Assembly (NCBI RefSeq): GCF_014839805.1
Contig: NC_051119.1
Span: 2,411,245 to 2,475,244, forward strand
Length of the DNA stretch: 64,000 nucleotides
Source: Manduca sexta
Lineage: Eukaryota > Arthropoda > Insecta > Lepidoptera > Sphingidae
Direction of reading: 5' to 3'
The notes under the pieces were generated by a model. The model was not told the DNA's origin and did no database searches. It saw only the letters and a program-made list of their open reading frames with translations. Position numbers and translations under genes: made by a program. Below, piece after piece: positions 44,481-56,512 of the stretch. Positions within the stretch are counted from its first letter, which is position 1; each line of letters starts with the position of its first letter.

Positions 44481-45329
44481 TCTTTCAGTCAGAAATACAC
44501 TCACATATACGCCATATTCACGATCAAATAAGAATATATTTAATGTCGTTGTATGTTGACGCTAAACTGAACTCAGGACAAAAATAATTCTGAAAATGCT
44601 ATTTGATTTTGAGGACTTCTCCTTTGCATCTTCAAAGTCCAAATGTCTATACCAATTTCATGAAAATGCAAACATTATAATATTATATGAAATCGAAGTC
44701 GAAAGTAATCGAAATAAAAAAATTACAACAATTAAATAACATTTCCTCCTTTGGGATCGAATGATAAATATGTGTAAATAAGTAGACTCCAATAAATATT
44801 AACTCCAGTCAAATAGTAAATAAAATTGACTGTACATTTTTAAATTTACAAATGCACTTCAATATAATCTTTTTATTTTTAATTTTGAAAGCAATGCCCA
44901 ATATATATTGGTCATACGCATTGATCTATGTATCAAGATTATATTATATTTAAGTTTTCGTAGGCATTAGACATTATTAGAAAAACATAATTGGAGTTAC
45001 TAAGACCAATTGGGCTTGACTTTGATAAATGACTTGTTATTTTATGTTTTCAATTCTACTTGTAATACGAAGGCATTACGTCCCTTTTATTAATATTAGT
45101 TTATTACTAGATTCTTAATATTATCTGTCTTATTCTCACTTATTAATATTTTTAATGTGAAAGTTGGGATGTTTGTTAAAAGTAAACGTAGAAATAGTTC
45201 AACGGACTTGCAGCGGAAGAGCATGGGTTCAAATTCCAAATAAGGTGATATGCATTGGTGTGGTATAGATTTATGAGGGAATAATACATGTAAATAATTA
45301 AATCTTTGATAACATAACAACATTTATAA
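44481..45329. other. Unassigned, no gene seen
   Basis: AT-rich. A Helitron-like 5' stretch (GGGATGTTTGTTAAAAGTAA) at about 45165. Confidence 0.45.
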
Positions 45330-45636
45330 GCGGCGATAGCCTAGTTGGTTGTGGAACGGACTGCCGAGACGAATGTCCGCGGGTCCAAATACCGAGGTCA
45401 CAAACCTCTGACTTTTCTAAAAAAAAAACTGTTTGTATTCTTTGTGAATTATCGCTTGCTTTAACGGAGAAGGAAAACTGTATACCCTGGAATTTCTCTA
45501 TAGGAATTTTCGAGAGTATGTGAAGTCTACCAATCCGTAATGGACCAGCATGGTGGACTAAGGCCCAATCCCTCTCAGTAGTAGAGGAGGCCCGTGCCAA
45601 ACAGTAGGACAGAATATAATACAGGGCTGATATTAA
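45330..45636 (+). mobile_element. SINE-A, full length
   Basis: Plus-strand copy starting GCGGCGATAGCCTAGTTGG (A box), with GGGTCCAAATACC in the B-box position and the ending ACAGGGCTGATATTA. Body intact by comparison with the other copies. Confidence 0.85.
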
Positions 45637-45774
45637 ACTACCTATAAATTCATTTCAAATTGACGGTTACTTCAACATCTTCAGAAACAGTTGCATAGTT
45701 ATTTCTCACCAACAAGTTATGCATCTGCGCGGTGCCTAAAGATCTAACTCGCTTTGAGATAAATAAAATATGAG

Positions 45775-45865
45775 CAAAGGTGAATTAATAAAACTATTTT
45801 ACGGTTTTTATCGTGATTTTTAATATTGTAATTTTCTTCCGACGTTTGAAGACTTTACAACCTTG
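45775..45865 (-). repeat. Repeat G fragment
   Basis: TTTTACGGTTTTTATCGTGA and CTTCCGACGTTTGAAGAC. Confidence 0.55.
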
Positions 45866-45934
45866 ATATTCAGGGGGAGAACTTAAAAGGACACAGGTAG
45901 TAGAGCAGAGTAAAGAGTTTGTAAGTGGTAGTTC

Positions 45935-46180
45935 TCTGATACGCGAAGGGCTGTCTACCACCGCAATGTCTATTTCTCCCGTCAAGCAGCAGTGGCCATG
46001 CAAAACGACATAATAGTCACAGTAATTAGTGGGCATTGTGAGACATATTGTCTCAGGGTGACGAGCGTAGTGGAGTACCACGCAGTTGTAATTCAAAGTT
46101 CTGGTGTTGCTACTGTTTATGGGCGGTTACTTACCATCAGGCGTAAGACATGCTCGTCACGTCACAGAACTTACAAAAAT
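45935..46180 (+). repeat. Repeat D, diverged
   Basis: CTACCACCGCAATGTCTATT through CTTACCATCAGGCGTAAGAC. Contains an inserted GACATATTGTCTCAGG variant. Confidence 0.75.
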
Positions 46181-46778
46181 ACACCCAGACTTCATAAGGC
46201 TCGTCAATTTTGTGACGCTATGAAAACTGTCTGCGGCTAATAATTTGAAATGTCGTAAAACGATTTTACGCCTATTTGATATCGAAGAGTGATAGATTTA
46301 TGAAATACTTCGTGTATTTTATGGATCTTCGATAAATAAATTTAATCTGTGATTAAATTGTTTGTTGACTTGCAAAATGGGGTGAAAAATGTCAGATAAG
46401 GCAACGCGTAGACGATATCATATTGATGGAAGGCACCATTGTCCAAAAATTTGAGTTGCACTACCCAGAAATTTGGATTACCAAGAACTTTGGCCACTAT
46501 CCTTAATGTCGAACATAATGCCTACACTGGTGGTAGATAGTAATATTGGTACCCACTAAACATAATGTTAGCCCAGAACAGGGTCTATTTGTGGCTTCTA
46601 GCCAAATCCGTTCAGTAGTTTTTGGGTTTACGACTAGCAAACGTCTTCACAACTTTCCCATTTATTATATCAAAGTGAATAAGCAATTGGACTGGCAGAA
46701 TTGTGTCAACTATATCGAGAATGATATCCCTTACTGATCGACATCTTTAGGGTTCATTTCACGTCATTACATGCAGTG

Positions 46779-47161
46779 CCTGCCTGCCTCAGTGGCGTAG
46801 TTGTGATTGTACATGGTACAAACACGACTATCGCGCTGAGGTCCTGGGTTCGAATCCCGGGTCGGACCAAAATAATTGTGACTGGGTTTTTCCATCTTAA
46901 AAATAACTTATTCGCAGCTCGGAGTCAGGAGGTTGGCGGTGTGACACCCCCGTGCCTCGGAAAGCACGTAAAGCCGTTGGTCCTGCGCCTGATCTCTCTC
47001 CAGTAATGTCGGCTTGCCGTCTCACCGAACTATGAGAGTGAAGGAACAGAGAGTGCACCTGTGTACTGCGCACACACTTGTGCACTATAATATATCCTGC
47101 GTACCTGGCTGATCTCCGTTGAGATTGGCCGCCGTGTTCGAAATTCGGCTAGGAGGAGGTT
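46779..47161 (+). mobile_element. SINE-B2, full length with 13-bp target duplication
   Basis: The head is nearly that of SINE-B (CTGCCTCAGTGGCGTAGTTG, B box GGGTTCGAATCCC), but the body differs: CGTAAAGCCGTTGGTCCTGC, GCGCACACACTTGTGCACTA and a long 3' region. Bounded by ATTACATGCAGTG at 46766-46778 and 47162-47174. A 383-bp element and the family reference here. Confidence 0.92.
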
Positions 47162-47174
47162 ATTACATGCAGTG

Positions 47175-48021
47175 AAATGATTTTGCTGTGGAAAAGTGAG
47201 AAGATATAAGGTACAGAACCACTTTATTATATTGATTAAGAGCCATCTTTAACCAATGAAATGCCGCAAAATCCCCACAGATTTAATACAAAATGTTAAT
47301 TAAAAGGGACCTCATCACAATTCCTTATAAATTTGCCTTAAGCCTCGCCATTGGATTTTTCGATTCCTGATTGTTTTCCATCGAACTTTTTAATTTTCAT
47401 CGCCGCCTTGGAATTCAGAATGACCATCAACAGGTTTGATAGAAATTTATTTGGTTTAATTCACCGGGATTTATAAATGGAATTATTGTTTTTATTGAGG
47501 GAAAATTTTATTATGAAGTAATAAATGTATTAAGTTTTAATGACTGGCCGTACATTTGTCTATTTTGTTTTATGCTTTATGAGTGGATGTCGGTTATTTT
47601 GTTATATCCGCTTCTCTAATCATGGTAAGGTACTAGAATTTTACATAATTGTAAAATTAAAGTGCTTAATTAGAAGATAATTATTGTTTATTACAACCAT
47701 AACCCGAATGACATTTGGATTTGGTTATTAATGCGTTTTTATACTATACCCTTGTAAACGTTTTAGTGGCTTATCTGGTGGGAAATTAAAATCGTTTAAG
47801 AAGAAACAAAATACTCGAAAAATGGTGACATCTTTGGCCTTAATGGAAAGGAACAAGGATTGTAAAGGGCGAAGGGCTGTAGGTCTGGTAAAATCTCTGG
47901 AACTATTGATCCGATTATAATTTTTTTAAACTAATATGAAGCTATATTATCCCTGCGTAGTTACAAAGGGAATACTTTAATATTATACTAATGTTTTATC
48001 CAAAGTATTTCAACACAGAAG
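47175..48021. other. Unassigned, no gene seen
   Basis: AT-rich; no ORF or repeat recognised. Confidence 0.5.
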
Positions 48022-48262
48022 GATTGCTGGTGATATGTATATTTTGTATCCGTACAGATAGCGGTCATAGGTTTAAAACCCGCCATACTAGCCCACGTGA
48101 GTGTGTCGCGTTCCTAGATCATCCTGTGTATACCTATCCACAGGCCGGCATAATTGTGTCGACTGGCGAGGCGTAATTATCTCTCATTAGTTGACACAAT
48201 TTAGACCATACTCCACTCGCCGTCACACAGAATACACCTTTAGGCGCAGTGGGGTGACTGCT
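48022..48262 (+). repeat. Repeat C
   Basis: TTGCTGGTGATATGTATATT head to GGCGCAGTGGGGTGACTGC. The CCATCAGG module is altered. Confidence 0.78.
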
Positions 48263-48529
48263 GTACTCTAAAAAAACTTTCTAAGAAAATCATAAAAATG
48301 TTGTGAAACCACCGTTTTCCCAACCTGAATATAAAAAGTGTTGTACAATAACATTTTATTGAATAGCAGAAGATAACACTTAACTCAAATTGCCACTCCA
48401 AAGTGCCAGTTACATAAAAGCTAGGTTTAACTTAGGAACACCGTAATGGTCGCTCGGAAAGTGTCTTGGGACTTCATTTCTTGAATTTTTGGAGTGACGT
48501 TTTAAATGTAAATAGATTATAGAATGGGT

Positions 48530-48650
48530 AAGCTTTATGCTCACGCCTCTATTAATGGGTTAGGCAGAGATGTAAGTAGTTCACAAATTCTACGAATCCG
48601 TCTCATGATACGATAAGAGAGAGTCTATCGCCGAAACTAATGTTTATAAA
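48530..48650 (-). mobile_element. SINE-B fragment
   Basis: Worn minus-strand 3' half (ATCGTATCATGAGACGGATT). It lies just left of the SINE-in-SINE pair. Confidence 0.5.
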
Positions 48651-48770
48651 TAAAGTAATTTCCTGCTTTGATTGCTCGTAATTTTATTACATGCGTGATA
48701 TGATACCACTCTCAGGTCCCGGGTTTGAATCCTGGGACGAGGAAAGTGTTACTGAGTTTTCTGCTTAGTA

Positions 48771-49050
48771 ACATAAAACATAACATCATGCATTTTATCC
48801 CCGAAGGGGTATGCAGAGGCGCAACTAGGGCACCCACTTTTCGCCAAGTATGTTCCGTCCCATGATGTGATAGGGGGCGAGCCTATCGCCATATCGGGCA
48901 CAAATTACAGACTCCGGGCTGATACTGAGCAGAAAGACCCAAATATCAATTTGCCCGACCCGGGATTCGAACCCAGGACCTCAGAGCGCTATAGTACCGG
49001 ACGTGCAATACAACTACGCCACCGAGGCAGTCACTTCTTCGCTTCTTCTA
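48771..49050 (-). mobile_element. SINE-B inserted into an older SINE-B
   Basis: A well preserved minus-strand copy (tail near 48771, head ending 49033) placed between two 16-bp repeats AGTTTTCTGCTTAGTA (48755-48770 and 49068-49083). Between its head and the right repeat are about 34 extra bases: a CTTCTTC-rich stretch, then one arm of a fold-back hairpin. Confidence 0.9.
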
Positions 49051-49095
49051 ACTTCGCACTAATACTAAGTTTTCTGCTTAGTATTAGTGCGAAGT
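49051..49095. repeat. Fold-back hairpin, 17-bp perfect arms
   Basis: Arms 49051-49067 and 49079-49095 (ACTTCGCACTAATACTA and complement), 11-nt loop. It overlaps the right target duplication of the inserted SINE-B. Confidence 0.95.
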
Positions 49096-49796
49096 CAGGA
49101 ATTTGTACCCGAAATGGAGATTTAACTTCCTATGACATCATGGAACGGAGCACACATGGCGACAAGTGGGTGTCCTGGTTGCACCTCCGTCTACCCCTAT
49201 AAATAAATGGATAAAGGCGTGATGTGTTTTTGTTTTGTCTGATTTAGGTACATTTTAGAAAACTGATGCAAATTTAATTTTTTCAACGTGGACATCCAAC
49301 ACTGCTATTTGACTATTGAAACACAAATAGTAATATTTTATTATTTGATGTAAACTGTTTTTCGTGACAGCTATAGAGAATATTTTTTTGTGAGTAAACA
49401 TTTTCAATAAATAGTAATGTAAGAGAAAATATTCATTGAATAAAAAGAGCATCTCAATAAGTCTGATTTTCGCTTAAAATATTTTATTTTCAACATCTTG
49501 ACGTTTCAAATCTATTCAACGATTTAGTATAAGTTATAGAGGTTATTTTCGCGTACTGTTTTATGTAAAATCAACATAAAAATGTACTTGCTTCGTGATA
49601 TTTTATTGAATGTTATCTCAGTTTTGGATTTTTAGTAGGCAAATAGTAATGTCTTATTTATTCAGTGATTTGAATTTTTCAGTAGGTATAAAGAAACCTA
49701 ATTTCTGGAAGAAGGTTTTTTCTAAATGGTCACAATTATACAATGTACGAGATGTTTGGGGTAGGGGGAGAGGGGAAAGGTTTATAGCAAGGTTTT

Positions 49797-50096
49797 TCTC
49801 TTTTTTACTGCTTTGAATGACGTGAAGAGCTTGCTGTACGCCTCATGGTAAGCGATACGACCGTCAATAAACAGTAAAAACACCAACACCTTGAATTACA
49901 AAGTATTGTTTGCTATTCCATTGCGCTCGCCATCCTGAGACATGAGATGTTAAGTCCCATTATGTTCAGTAGTTACACTGGCTACAATGTCCTTCAAACC
50001 ACAACACTGACTACAACTGTTGCTTGGCGGCACAAATAGACATTGTAGTGGTACCTACCCAGGCGGACTCTGACATATGAGAGACCTACCAACAGT
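49797..50096 (-). repeat. Repeat D, full length
   Basis: Minus-sense copy with all modules from TGGTAGGTCTCTCATATGTC to the A-rich end at 49797. Confidence 0.85.
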
Positions 50097-50559
50097 TCTG
50101 CTATATGATCACCACCAGGGCAGTGGTCAAAGTACTACACAAAATGTAATATCACACATCTAGATCTAAACAGCGATTAACATAAAAAAACACTTTTTCC
50201 AGAAAAACTGATTATCATGTCCCTGTGCGGTGCAGAGGTTTTCTGTATTGACCAATTTTTAAAAGCAAATAGAAGAAATATGGTTTAGTAATCTTGTGTT
50301 TTAATCATTTAATTGTGCACTCCCCATGTAATATTGACCACAAATAGCAATATATCTGTTTTTGGCGAGGAGCGAGGCTCGTTCGTTCAACAAAAGAGGC
50401 TTCTAGCGTTGTTGTTGTGAATAGTAGAGCTATTTTTGAAATGTTTTATTGGTCGCTATGTGAGTTATGGAACTCGATGGCATGCGTAAGTCAGAAATGG
50501 AGGTTTCTAAATTAGCTCTTTTTTGATCTAGGTGTGCTATATCTTCACACATTCTGCAA

Positions 50560-50864
50560 ATAATAATAATATCAGTACTATATGATACACTGTCCCACTG
50601 TTTGGCATGGGCCTCCTCTACTACTGAGAGGGATTAGGCCTTAGTCCTCCACTCTGGCCTAGTGCGGATTGGTAGACTTCACACACCCTCGAAAATTCCT
50701 ATAGAGAATTTTTCAGGTATGCAGGCTTCCTCACGATGTTTAAGCAAGCGATATTTCACAAAGAATACACACATATTTTTTAGACAAGTCTACGGTGTGT
50801 GCCCTTGGGATTTGAACCTGCGAACATTCATGTCAGCAGTCCGTTCCACAACCAACTGGGCTAT
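50560..50864 (-). mobile_element. SINE-A with 12-bp target duplication
   Basis: Minus-strand SINE-A bounded by perfect 12-bp repeats CACATTCTGCAA at 50548-50559 and 50865-50876. The B box reads GGTTCAAATCCC on the minus strand. An internal deletion near 50740 removes the GGTGAAGGAAAA stretch. Confidence 0.88.
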
Positions 50865-50876
50865 CACATTCTGCAA

Positions 50877-51654
50877 GCTTTCCTAAAACAAAATAAAATG
50901 ATGAGCACAGGCAATTCCATTTAATCATTTGTTATTCGAAATTCGAATTGGAAATGATACTCTTTAGAAGGTTACACCATCAGAGGAGCGGATTGTGATA
51001 AAAACAGTTGAACAAAATCACAAACAAATTCTCTGTCGTTGATACTCACAGTATTGTGGCTCTTATCCAAGTTTCCAAACTGTCTCCTACAACGTAAGGA
51101 CTACAACTTGGCATAACGCATAAAACTCCAGTACTCCAACTGCTAGAAAACTGAGTATTATGAAACTTTTGATTCATGGATATAAACTTCGAGAGTTGTC
51201 GGTGATTGTGCAAAGGATTTCAATAGAGTTTGCGCGCACTTATCGGCCAGTATTAAAATTCAATTATTACTAACATTTGGGTTCATTAAGGTTTAAAATC
51301 GAATTAACTGTTTCTTTATTCGGTTCGATATACGGGCAATATGGTATTGGTTTTTCTAATCAAAATTGCTAATTTCTATTAAATAATAGCAATTCAACAA
51401 AGTTTATAATAAGTTTGCGGCAAATACTGTTTTTAAACATTACGTATTAAATTAGAATTTTAATATTGTAATAAAAACACGTACATTAGCTGTTTCGTTT
51501 AATTTGTATCTATTACAATTAAATATTACACATCGTTTGTAACAATCATGATTTGGGCACAAATTTTAGTGTGCAATCTAGATTAAGTACTAACCCTAGC
51601 CGTAGTCATTATTACTATATGTTTTGATGGCATTCTGTGTGTGTCTTAAATAAA
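50877..51654. other. Unassigned, no gene seen
   Basis: AT-rich; no ORF or repeat recognised. Confidence 0.5.
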
Positions 51655-51768
51655 AAAAAAAATCAGAATCGGCCCGAAGTTTGGAATATATGCCCAATAT
51701 GGCAATGGGCTTGCCGCCTATCACATCATGAGATGAAATACATACGGCAGATATAGCCTTGAGACTGT
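51655..51768 (+). mobile_element. SINE-B body fragment
   Basis: Contains ATGGCAATGGGCTTGCCGCC and TATCACATCATGAGATG. Head and tail are absent. Confidence 0.6.
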
Positions 51769-51994
51769 TTAACGGCAATAATATGTAAAGCATTATTCCC
51801 TCCACCAACCGACTCTCTTTCACGAGAACTCGTAGTAACCTCGAGCATGAATAATAAAGAATTGCGCCTAAAATTCGCATCGACTTAGTTGATTAGTATA
51901 CTATAACTTTAAGTTTCGTGCCGATGGCTTTTGAGTTTACTATGGTATGCGAATTATTATTTGACTTTATATACAAGTATTTTTTTACGGGAAT

Positions 51995-52215
51995 AGTAAA
52001 GCGACCCCACTGCACCTGATGGAAGCGGAGTTGAGTTTAATAGAATTACGACTGACGAGAGTTGATTACCCTTTGACAGTCGACACAATTATGTCGGCCT
52101 GTTGAAACCGTATACATAGGCTGATCCCAGAACGCGACACACATACGTGGGCTACTATGGCGGATTTCAACACTTTGTGTACAGTAGTCGCTATCCGGGC
52201 GGACATAAAATATAT
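51995..52215 (-). repeat. Repeat C, full length
   Basis: Minus strand, all modules present: ATATTTTATGTCCGCCCGGA head to GGTGCAGTGGGGTCGC end. Confidence 0.85.
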
Positions 52216-52679
52216 CCTACCGCAAATATATGAACTAGGTTTGTAGTTTAACATATTAAAATGCCGATACAATAGGCCGATGAGTCTGCGACAACCGCAA
52301 ACGTTTGATCCCGGCAGATCGGAACTATAATGTTTCTGTTAAGTGGGACTGCAGGATATACTTTTGCTGTTTCTTTCAAACGTTCTCAAAGTTGTTTTAG
52401 AAGACGTGCAGTTTGTTTAGTATGTGATTAAAGTTACCCATCTTTATACAAGGAATAGTGTGCGTTAACTACTGCCTCGTATGACACAAAATCGAGCAAC
52501 AAATTGACAACAGTCAACAGTTTGTTCATTAGTTGCTGCAATTGATTAGATTAGCAATTGTTACCAAATTATATTCAAAATTTAGGGTGGTATGCCAAAT
52601 GGTTACTAATTATTGACGGTCATAAGTTTACCACTAGACGAGCGAATAATTAGTTTTGCTACTTATTTCTACACAAATA

Positions 52680-52797
52680 TTCTTTTATCCTCGCAGCTGT
52701 AGGTAGATGCGTAACTGGCGCACCCACTTTCCACCGTGTGTATTCCGTCCCATGACGTCATAGGGGCGTGCTGACCACCATTTGTCCAATGTATTAA
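52680..52797 (-). mobile_element. SINE-B 3' fragment
   Basis: Minus strand with CCCCTATGACGTCATGGGAC and the GGGTGCGCCAGTTACGC segment. Confidence 0.6.
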
Positions 52798-53094
52798 AAA
52801 CGGTATTGAATCTAGAACATTCAAATGACGTCACGTATGACGTCACTTAGTCGAAATGGCGATTAGAATTATCTGAGAACATCAGTGATAAATGCCTATG
52901 ACCTTTAAAGGGTAGATACAAGACAGACTGAACCCAAGTGAAGGATCACTTTGGATGTTACGTTAAATAATTAAGGAGTACGTGTCTCGCAAGACCTAAT
53001 TCATACCAAGATTCGTGGCGTGGGGTTTTAGTCGATTCTTAGTATTGAGTAATAGTATAACTGCGAATTTAGGTAAAAAAAATTTGTTGGGAAT

Positions 53095-53300
53095 CAACAC
53101 AGTAAGTGCTGAACGGATTTGGATGGAATTTGGCACACGGTTAGACCATGTTTTGGATTAACATATAGGCTACTTTTTAACCCAGTAAAATGTCTCCATG
53201 TGCAATATTTAAATTTGAAATCTAGTTTTTGAGTAGATGGCGTTGAGGTAGTACAAATCGATAATTATTAATAGGGCTTGCTAAAGTGATTTATAGCTTT
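53095..53300 (+). mobile_element. Helitron 5' fragment, same family as 34561
   Basis: Shares GATTTGGATGGAATTTGGCA and GGATTAACATATAGGCTACT with the copy at 34561. The ends are lost. Confidence 0.55.
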
Positions 53301-53862
53301 TTACGTGGGGAAAGCTATGATAGTGCCTGAAAAGGGTTCTTGACAGAAATAAAACAGACAAACAAAAAGTGATCCAATAAAGATACCATTTGAGGTACAG
53401 AATACTAAAAATAAGATACAGAAATAATATCATAAATAAAGGCTAGCTGACGTTTACCGCTGGCTTACTTTATTCGCTCGAATTCCCTCAACCCTATTCA
53501 AAACTCTAAACTTCCGCGGACTTTCGCATCGACGGATTCTTAACTTAAAATCCCTAAAGTACCTTTGCCGAAAATCGAAACGAACCGAAACGTGAATGGA
53601 ATATATTATATACGGTCATTTTTACATTACATTACTTAACCATATTCGTCTTTACCTCTATTAATATTTTCGCCAAAAATCCCGGTATTCGTTTTCTGCC
53701 TTTTTGATAATTTTATAGTTAGTTTGAATGTGGTGTGTGTAAGTGTATTTCTGATTGCAAGTATGATATGCCGTTCAAACAAATTCTATTTTTGGAGTAG
53801 TAGTAGCCTTAGGGCGAGTAAAATTACAATTACTTTTTATTGATATTTATTTTGTTCTAAAT
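53301..53862. other. Unassigned, no gene seen
   Basis: AT-rich; no ORF or repeat recognised. Confidence 0.5.
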
Positions 53863-54065
53863 TTCATCGTCATCAGCGGCAGGATGTCTACGGCTGAACA
53901 TAGGCCTCCTTCAAAGATTTCCAGATGCCCTATTGGAAACGGCCCGCATCCAGCGACCTCTTGCGACCTTTAGGTCACTTGTCCACCTCGTAGACGGACG
54001 TCCGACACTGAGCTTGTCAGTTCATGGCCTCCAGAACCTTCATTTCGATATGTTGTGGTTTGAGG
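53863..54065 (-). pseudogene. RTE LINE 3' end
   Basis: Minus strand: 3' UTR (GGAGGCCTATGTTCAGCCG) and a worn coding remnant. Shares TCAAAGATTTCCAGATG with the 9281 copy, so the two form a subfamily. Confidence 0.7.
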
Positions 54066-54855
54066 TCTTGGTTTATGTTGGCAATATGTATAGATTGTAA
54101 GCGGGTTCCCTCCGGATCTGAACTGATTTTAATTGCCTTTTCTGGGAATCAAAAATCATGATTTCACAGTTCTGACATGTACGTTTCCGTAGTATTGTAA
54201 TGCTCTTTGCATGTACGCTAAAGAAGCGTTTTCGGTTAGTTTTTTGTGACAGACAGATGTAGTTTTAAGCTTCGTCTCTGTGAAGGTTTCTTCTCAGAAA
54301 ACCTTTCCGTGATAATGATGTATAAATAATCCGAAATCTGGTTCATTTGTGTGTATTAAATTAAATCTAAATTCATTCAGGAGTTCTTACAAACATTCAG
54401 GTCTCTTAAACTTTCAAATATATTTTTCATAAGATCTAAGCCTATAAGATCATGAGCAGAAGTAGTAACTTATATTCAGACCACACACAATATTAAAGTT
54501 AAAAACAGGTAAGCAATATTAAGACACCATAAAAAGCCATAATTTCAAGCACGAGTCTTTAATATGAAAAAGGAAATAACTTAGAATCAACATCGTCTTA
54601 AAATATACCGCAATCCGTTTTACGGACACGAGGTTTTAAGATAAAGCCCGCGAAAGCACTAGATTTAATACTCGGAAGCTGTAAACAATCTTAGTGGAAC
54701 GAGATTCTTAGGGTTTTAAAAAATCGATAGATATTCCTGCTGGTTACGTGATGGAAACTGTTTTAAGTTAGATTTACTTTGATGGATTTATTGTTTGGAT
54801 AGAAGCTTGACTAGTGTAGAGGATGGAGGGTTAGTGCTGGTTATGTATACTAGTT
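54066..54855. other. Unassigned, no gene seen
   Basis: AT-rich; no ORF or repeat recognised. Confidence 0.5.
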
Positions 54856-55045
54856 TTGTCTCGCGACTCTGCCTGCATTTATCTCGTAAATAAAGTCCGT
54901 TTTGCAATTTTTCGTGAAAGATTGGCGGTATGTTAATCTAGGACAGGCTATCGACCGAATTGTATCCAAATACATTCAACGGTTCTTGCCAAACACAAAT
55001 ATGCTCACCCACAAACTTCCGCTAACATAATATTAGTAAATATTT
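54856..55045 (-). mobile_element. Helitron, worn
   Basis: Minus strand: TTTACTAATATTATGTTAGC start and a GCAGGCAGAGTCGCGAGACA end region. The CTAG is lost. Confidence 0.4.
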
Positions 55046-55103
55046 TTATAGCAGTGTTTTGAGAGACTGCGGTGGTGTTCCCGTAAACGTCAGGTTGACG
55101 TGT

Positions 55104-55129
55104 GTCAGCTGTCAAGTCTGACAGCTGAC
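55104..55129. repeat. Inverted repeat with E-box core
   Basis: GTCAGCTGTCA, AGTC, TGACAGCTGAC; AAACGTCAG and CTGACGTTT form an outer inverted pair. Could be protein-binding or chance. Confidence 0.7.
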
Positions 55130-55360
55130 GTTTGCAAAAGGAGCTCCTTCACTCTCTCCCCGCCCTTGGTTTCTGGTCTATACTTTAAATGTAGGAGTAA
55201 ATATAAATTGTACACAAGAGTTTTTATTAAAACTAACCACGATACTACAATTTTGTTGGTTTATTTTCGGGACTGAGCTGTGGATATCGTTCAGATTATT
55301 TAATAATTTCGGCCGTTCGAAGAATTGGCAGATCCGAAATAGTTCCAAATTTCACATAAA

Positions 55361-55558
55361 CCTATACATAAAATAATATAGTCCCCTCTTCTGTCTGTAT
55401 GTTATCGATTTTCTTAAAGGATTTTTATGAAATTGGGTATGAAGATAGTTTAAGACCCTGGGAAGGTTATAGGTTACTTTATATCCCGGTAAAAAATATA
55501 ACGGGACTTTTATCGTAGAAAACTTCTTCACGCGGATGAAGCCGCGAGCAAAAGCTAG
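55361..55558 (+). mobile_element. Non-autonomous Helitron, short
   Basis: Starts near CTATACATAAAATAATATAG and ends GCGAGCAAAAGCTAG. The 3' hairpin GCGG-ATGAAG-CCGC is present. The body (GGATTTTTATGAAATTGGG, ACCCTGGGAAGG) recurs at 12361-12520 and 38128-38313. Confidence 0.75.
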
Positions 55559-55944
55559 CGAGAAGATATTTGCCTTGATTCTGTAAGAAGAGTTCTAATA
55601 AAACCAGTGCCGTCTCTGGGCGGAGTCAGAAGTGTCCTGCGTACTGAACCCAGACCTTTGAGTCACGCAGAAATGATCACATCAGAACCAAGTTTTGGGC
55701 CATGCATGGGCGCAGTCAGCGCCTGCACTGTAAAGACCCTTTGCAATTTAATTTGATGGGACTCTTTGTCAATTCGTATTTTTTCCGGCGACATTTTTTA
55801 GGACTTAATGCACCGAAGTCCCATTTCCTGAACGGTCTTCTTCAGAGACCTTTAAGGCTAAAACCCCCTCTAGCCTAGCCAACATTTGGCCACCATACCT
55901 AATTTGGCCAACCTTATTGTCACTAAGCGAAATGATAAAGGACT
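55559..55944. other. Unassigned, moderate GC
   Basis: Balanced composition (GGGCGCAGTCAGCGCCTGC, about 55709), no long ORF. Possibly an old repeat. Confidence 0.4.
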
Positions 55945-56020
55945 ACCTAAGCAAGTGTGAAAAGTGGGTGCCTTGGTTGCGCATTCATACTCCTTCGGGG
56001 ATAAATGCGTGATGTTGTGT
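55945..56020 (+). mobile_element. SINE-B 3' end
   Basis: Last 75 bases: AAAAGTGGGTGCCTTGGTTG, then CTCCTTCGGGGATAAATGCG and a TG-rich tail. Confidence 0.7.
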
Positions 56021-56297
56021 TTTGTGCGTGTACTAAAGCAAGCAATGTAAGAGTTTCTTAACGTATAGGTACTAACGCGTCTGCGCGGCGTCTTAGCATT
56101 AATATAGAATTACAACACATTAACATAACACAAAGTGATATGTCGTTTAAAATTGTGATTTATAGACGCATTTAATTCAAGATGCGACGAAGTGCTTATT
56201 CTTCGCAAGTCTTGTTTACCTAAGCGTGAAGTAAGGTTGGTCTTGGTTAGTTTTAATCTCATTTCGGAACAGTAGGGCTAGTTTTACAAGTATCAAG

Positions 56298-56510
56298 TTT
56301 TTTTATTGTTTTGAGTGACGAGACGAGCTCGCCGTTCGCTTGATGGTAAGCGATACGATCACCCATAAACAGTAGAAACTCCACCCAACACCTTGAATCA
56401 CAAAGTATTGTTTGGTATTCGATTACGCTCGCCATCCTGAGATATGAGATAATAAGGTAAATTATGTCCAGTAGTTACACTGGCTACAATTTCCTTCAAA
56501 CCGGAAGGAA
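56298..56510 (-). repeat. Repeat D, 5'-truncated
   Basis: Minus-sense 3' two thirds; broken at TTCCGGTTTGAAGG, where a SINE-B begins. Confidence 0.8.
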
Positions 56511-56512
56511 CC

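Larger units (their letters stand above)
48663..49235 (+). mobile_element. Older SINE-B interrupted by a second SINE-B
   Basis: The 5' half (48663-48770, B box GGGTTTGAATCC) and 3' half (from 49068 through CACACATGGCGACAAGTGGG to about 49235) are two parts of one plus-strand copy, separated by a minus-strand member of the same family. Confidence 0.85.
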
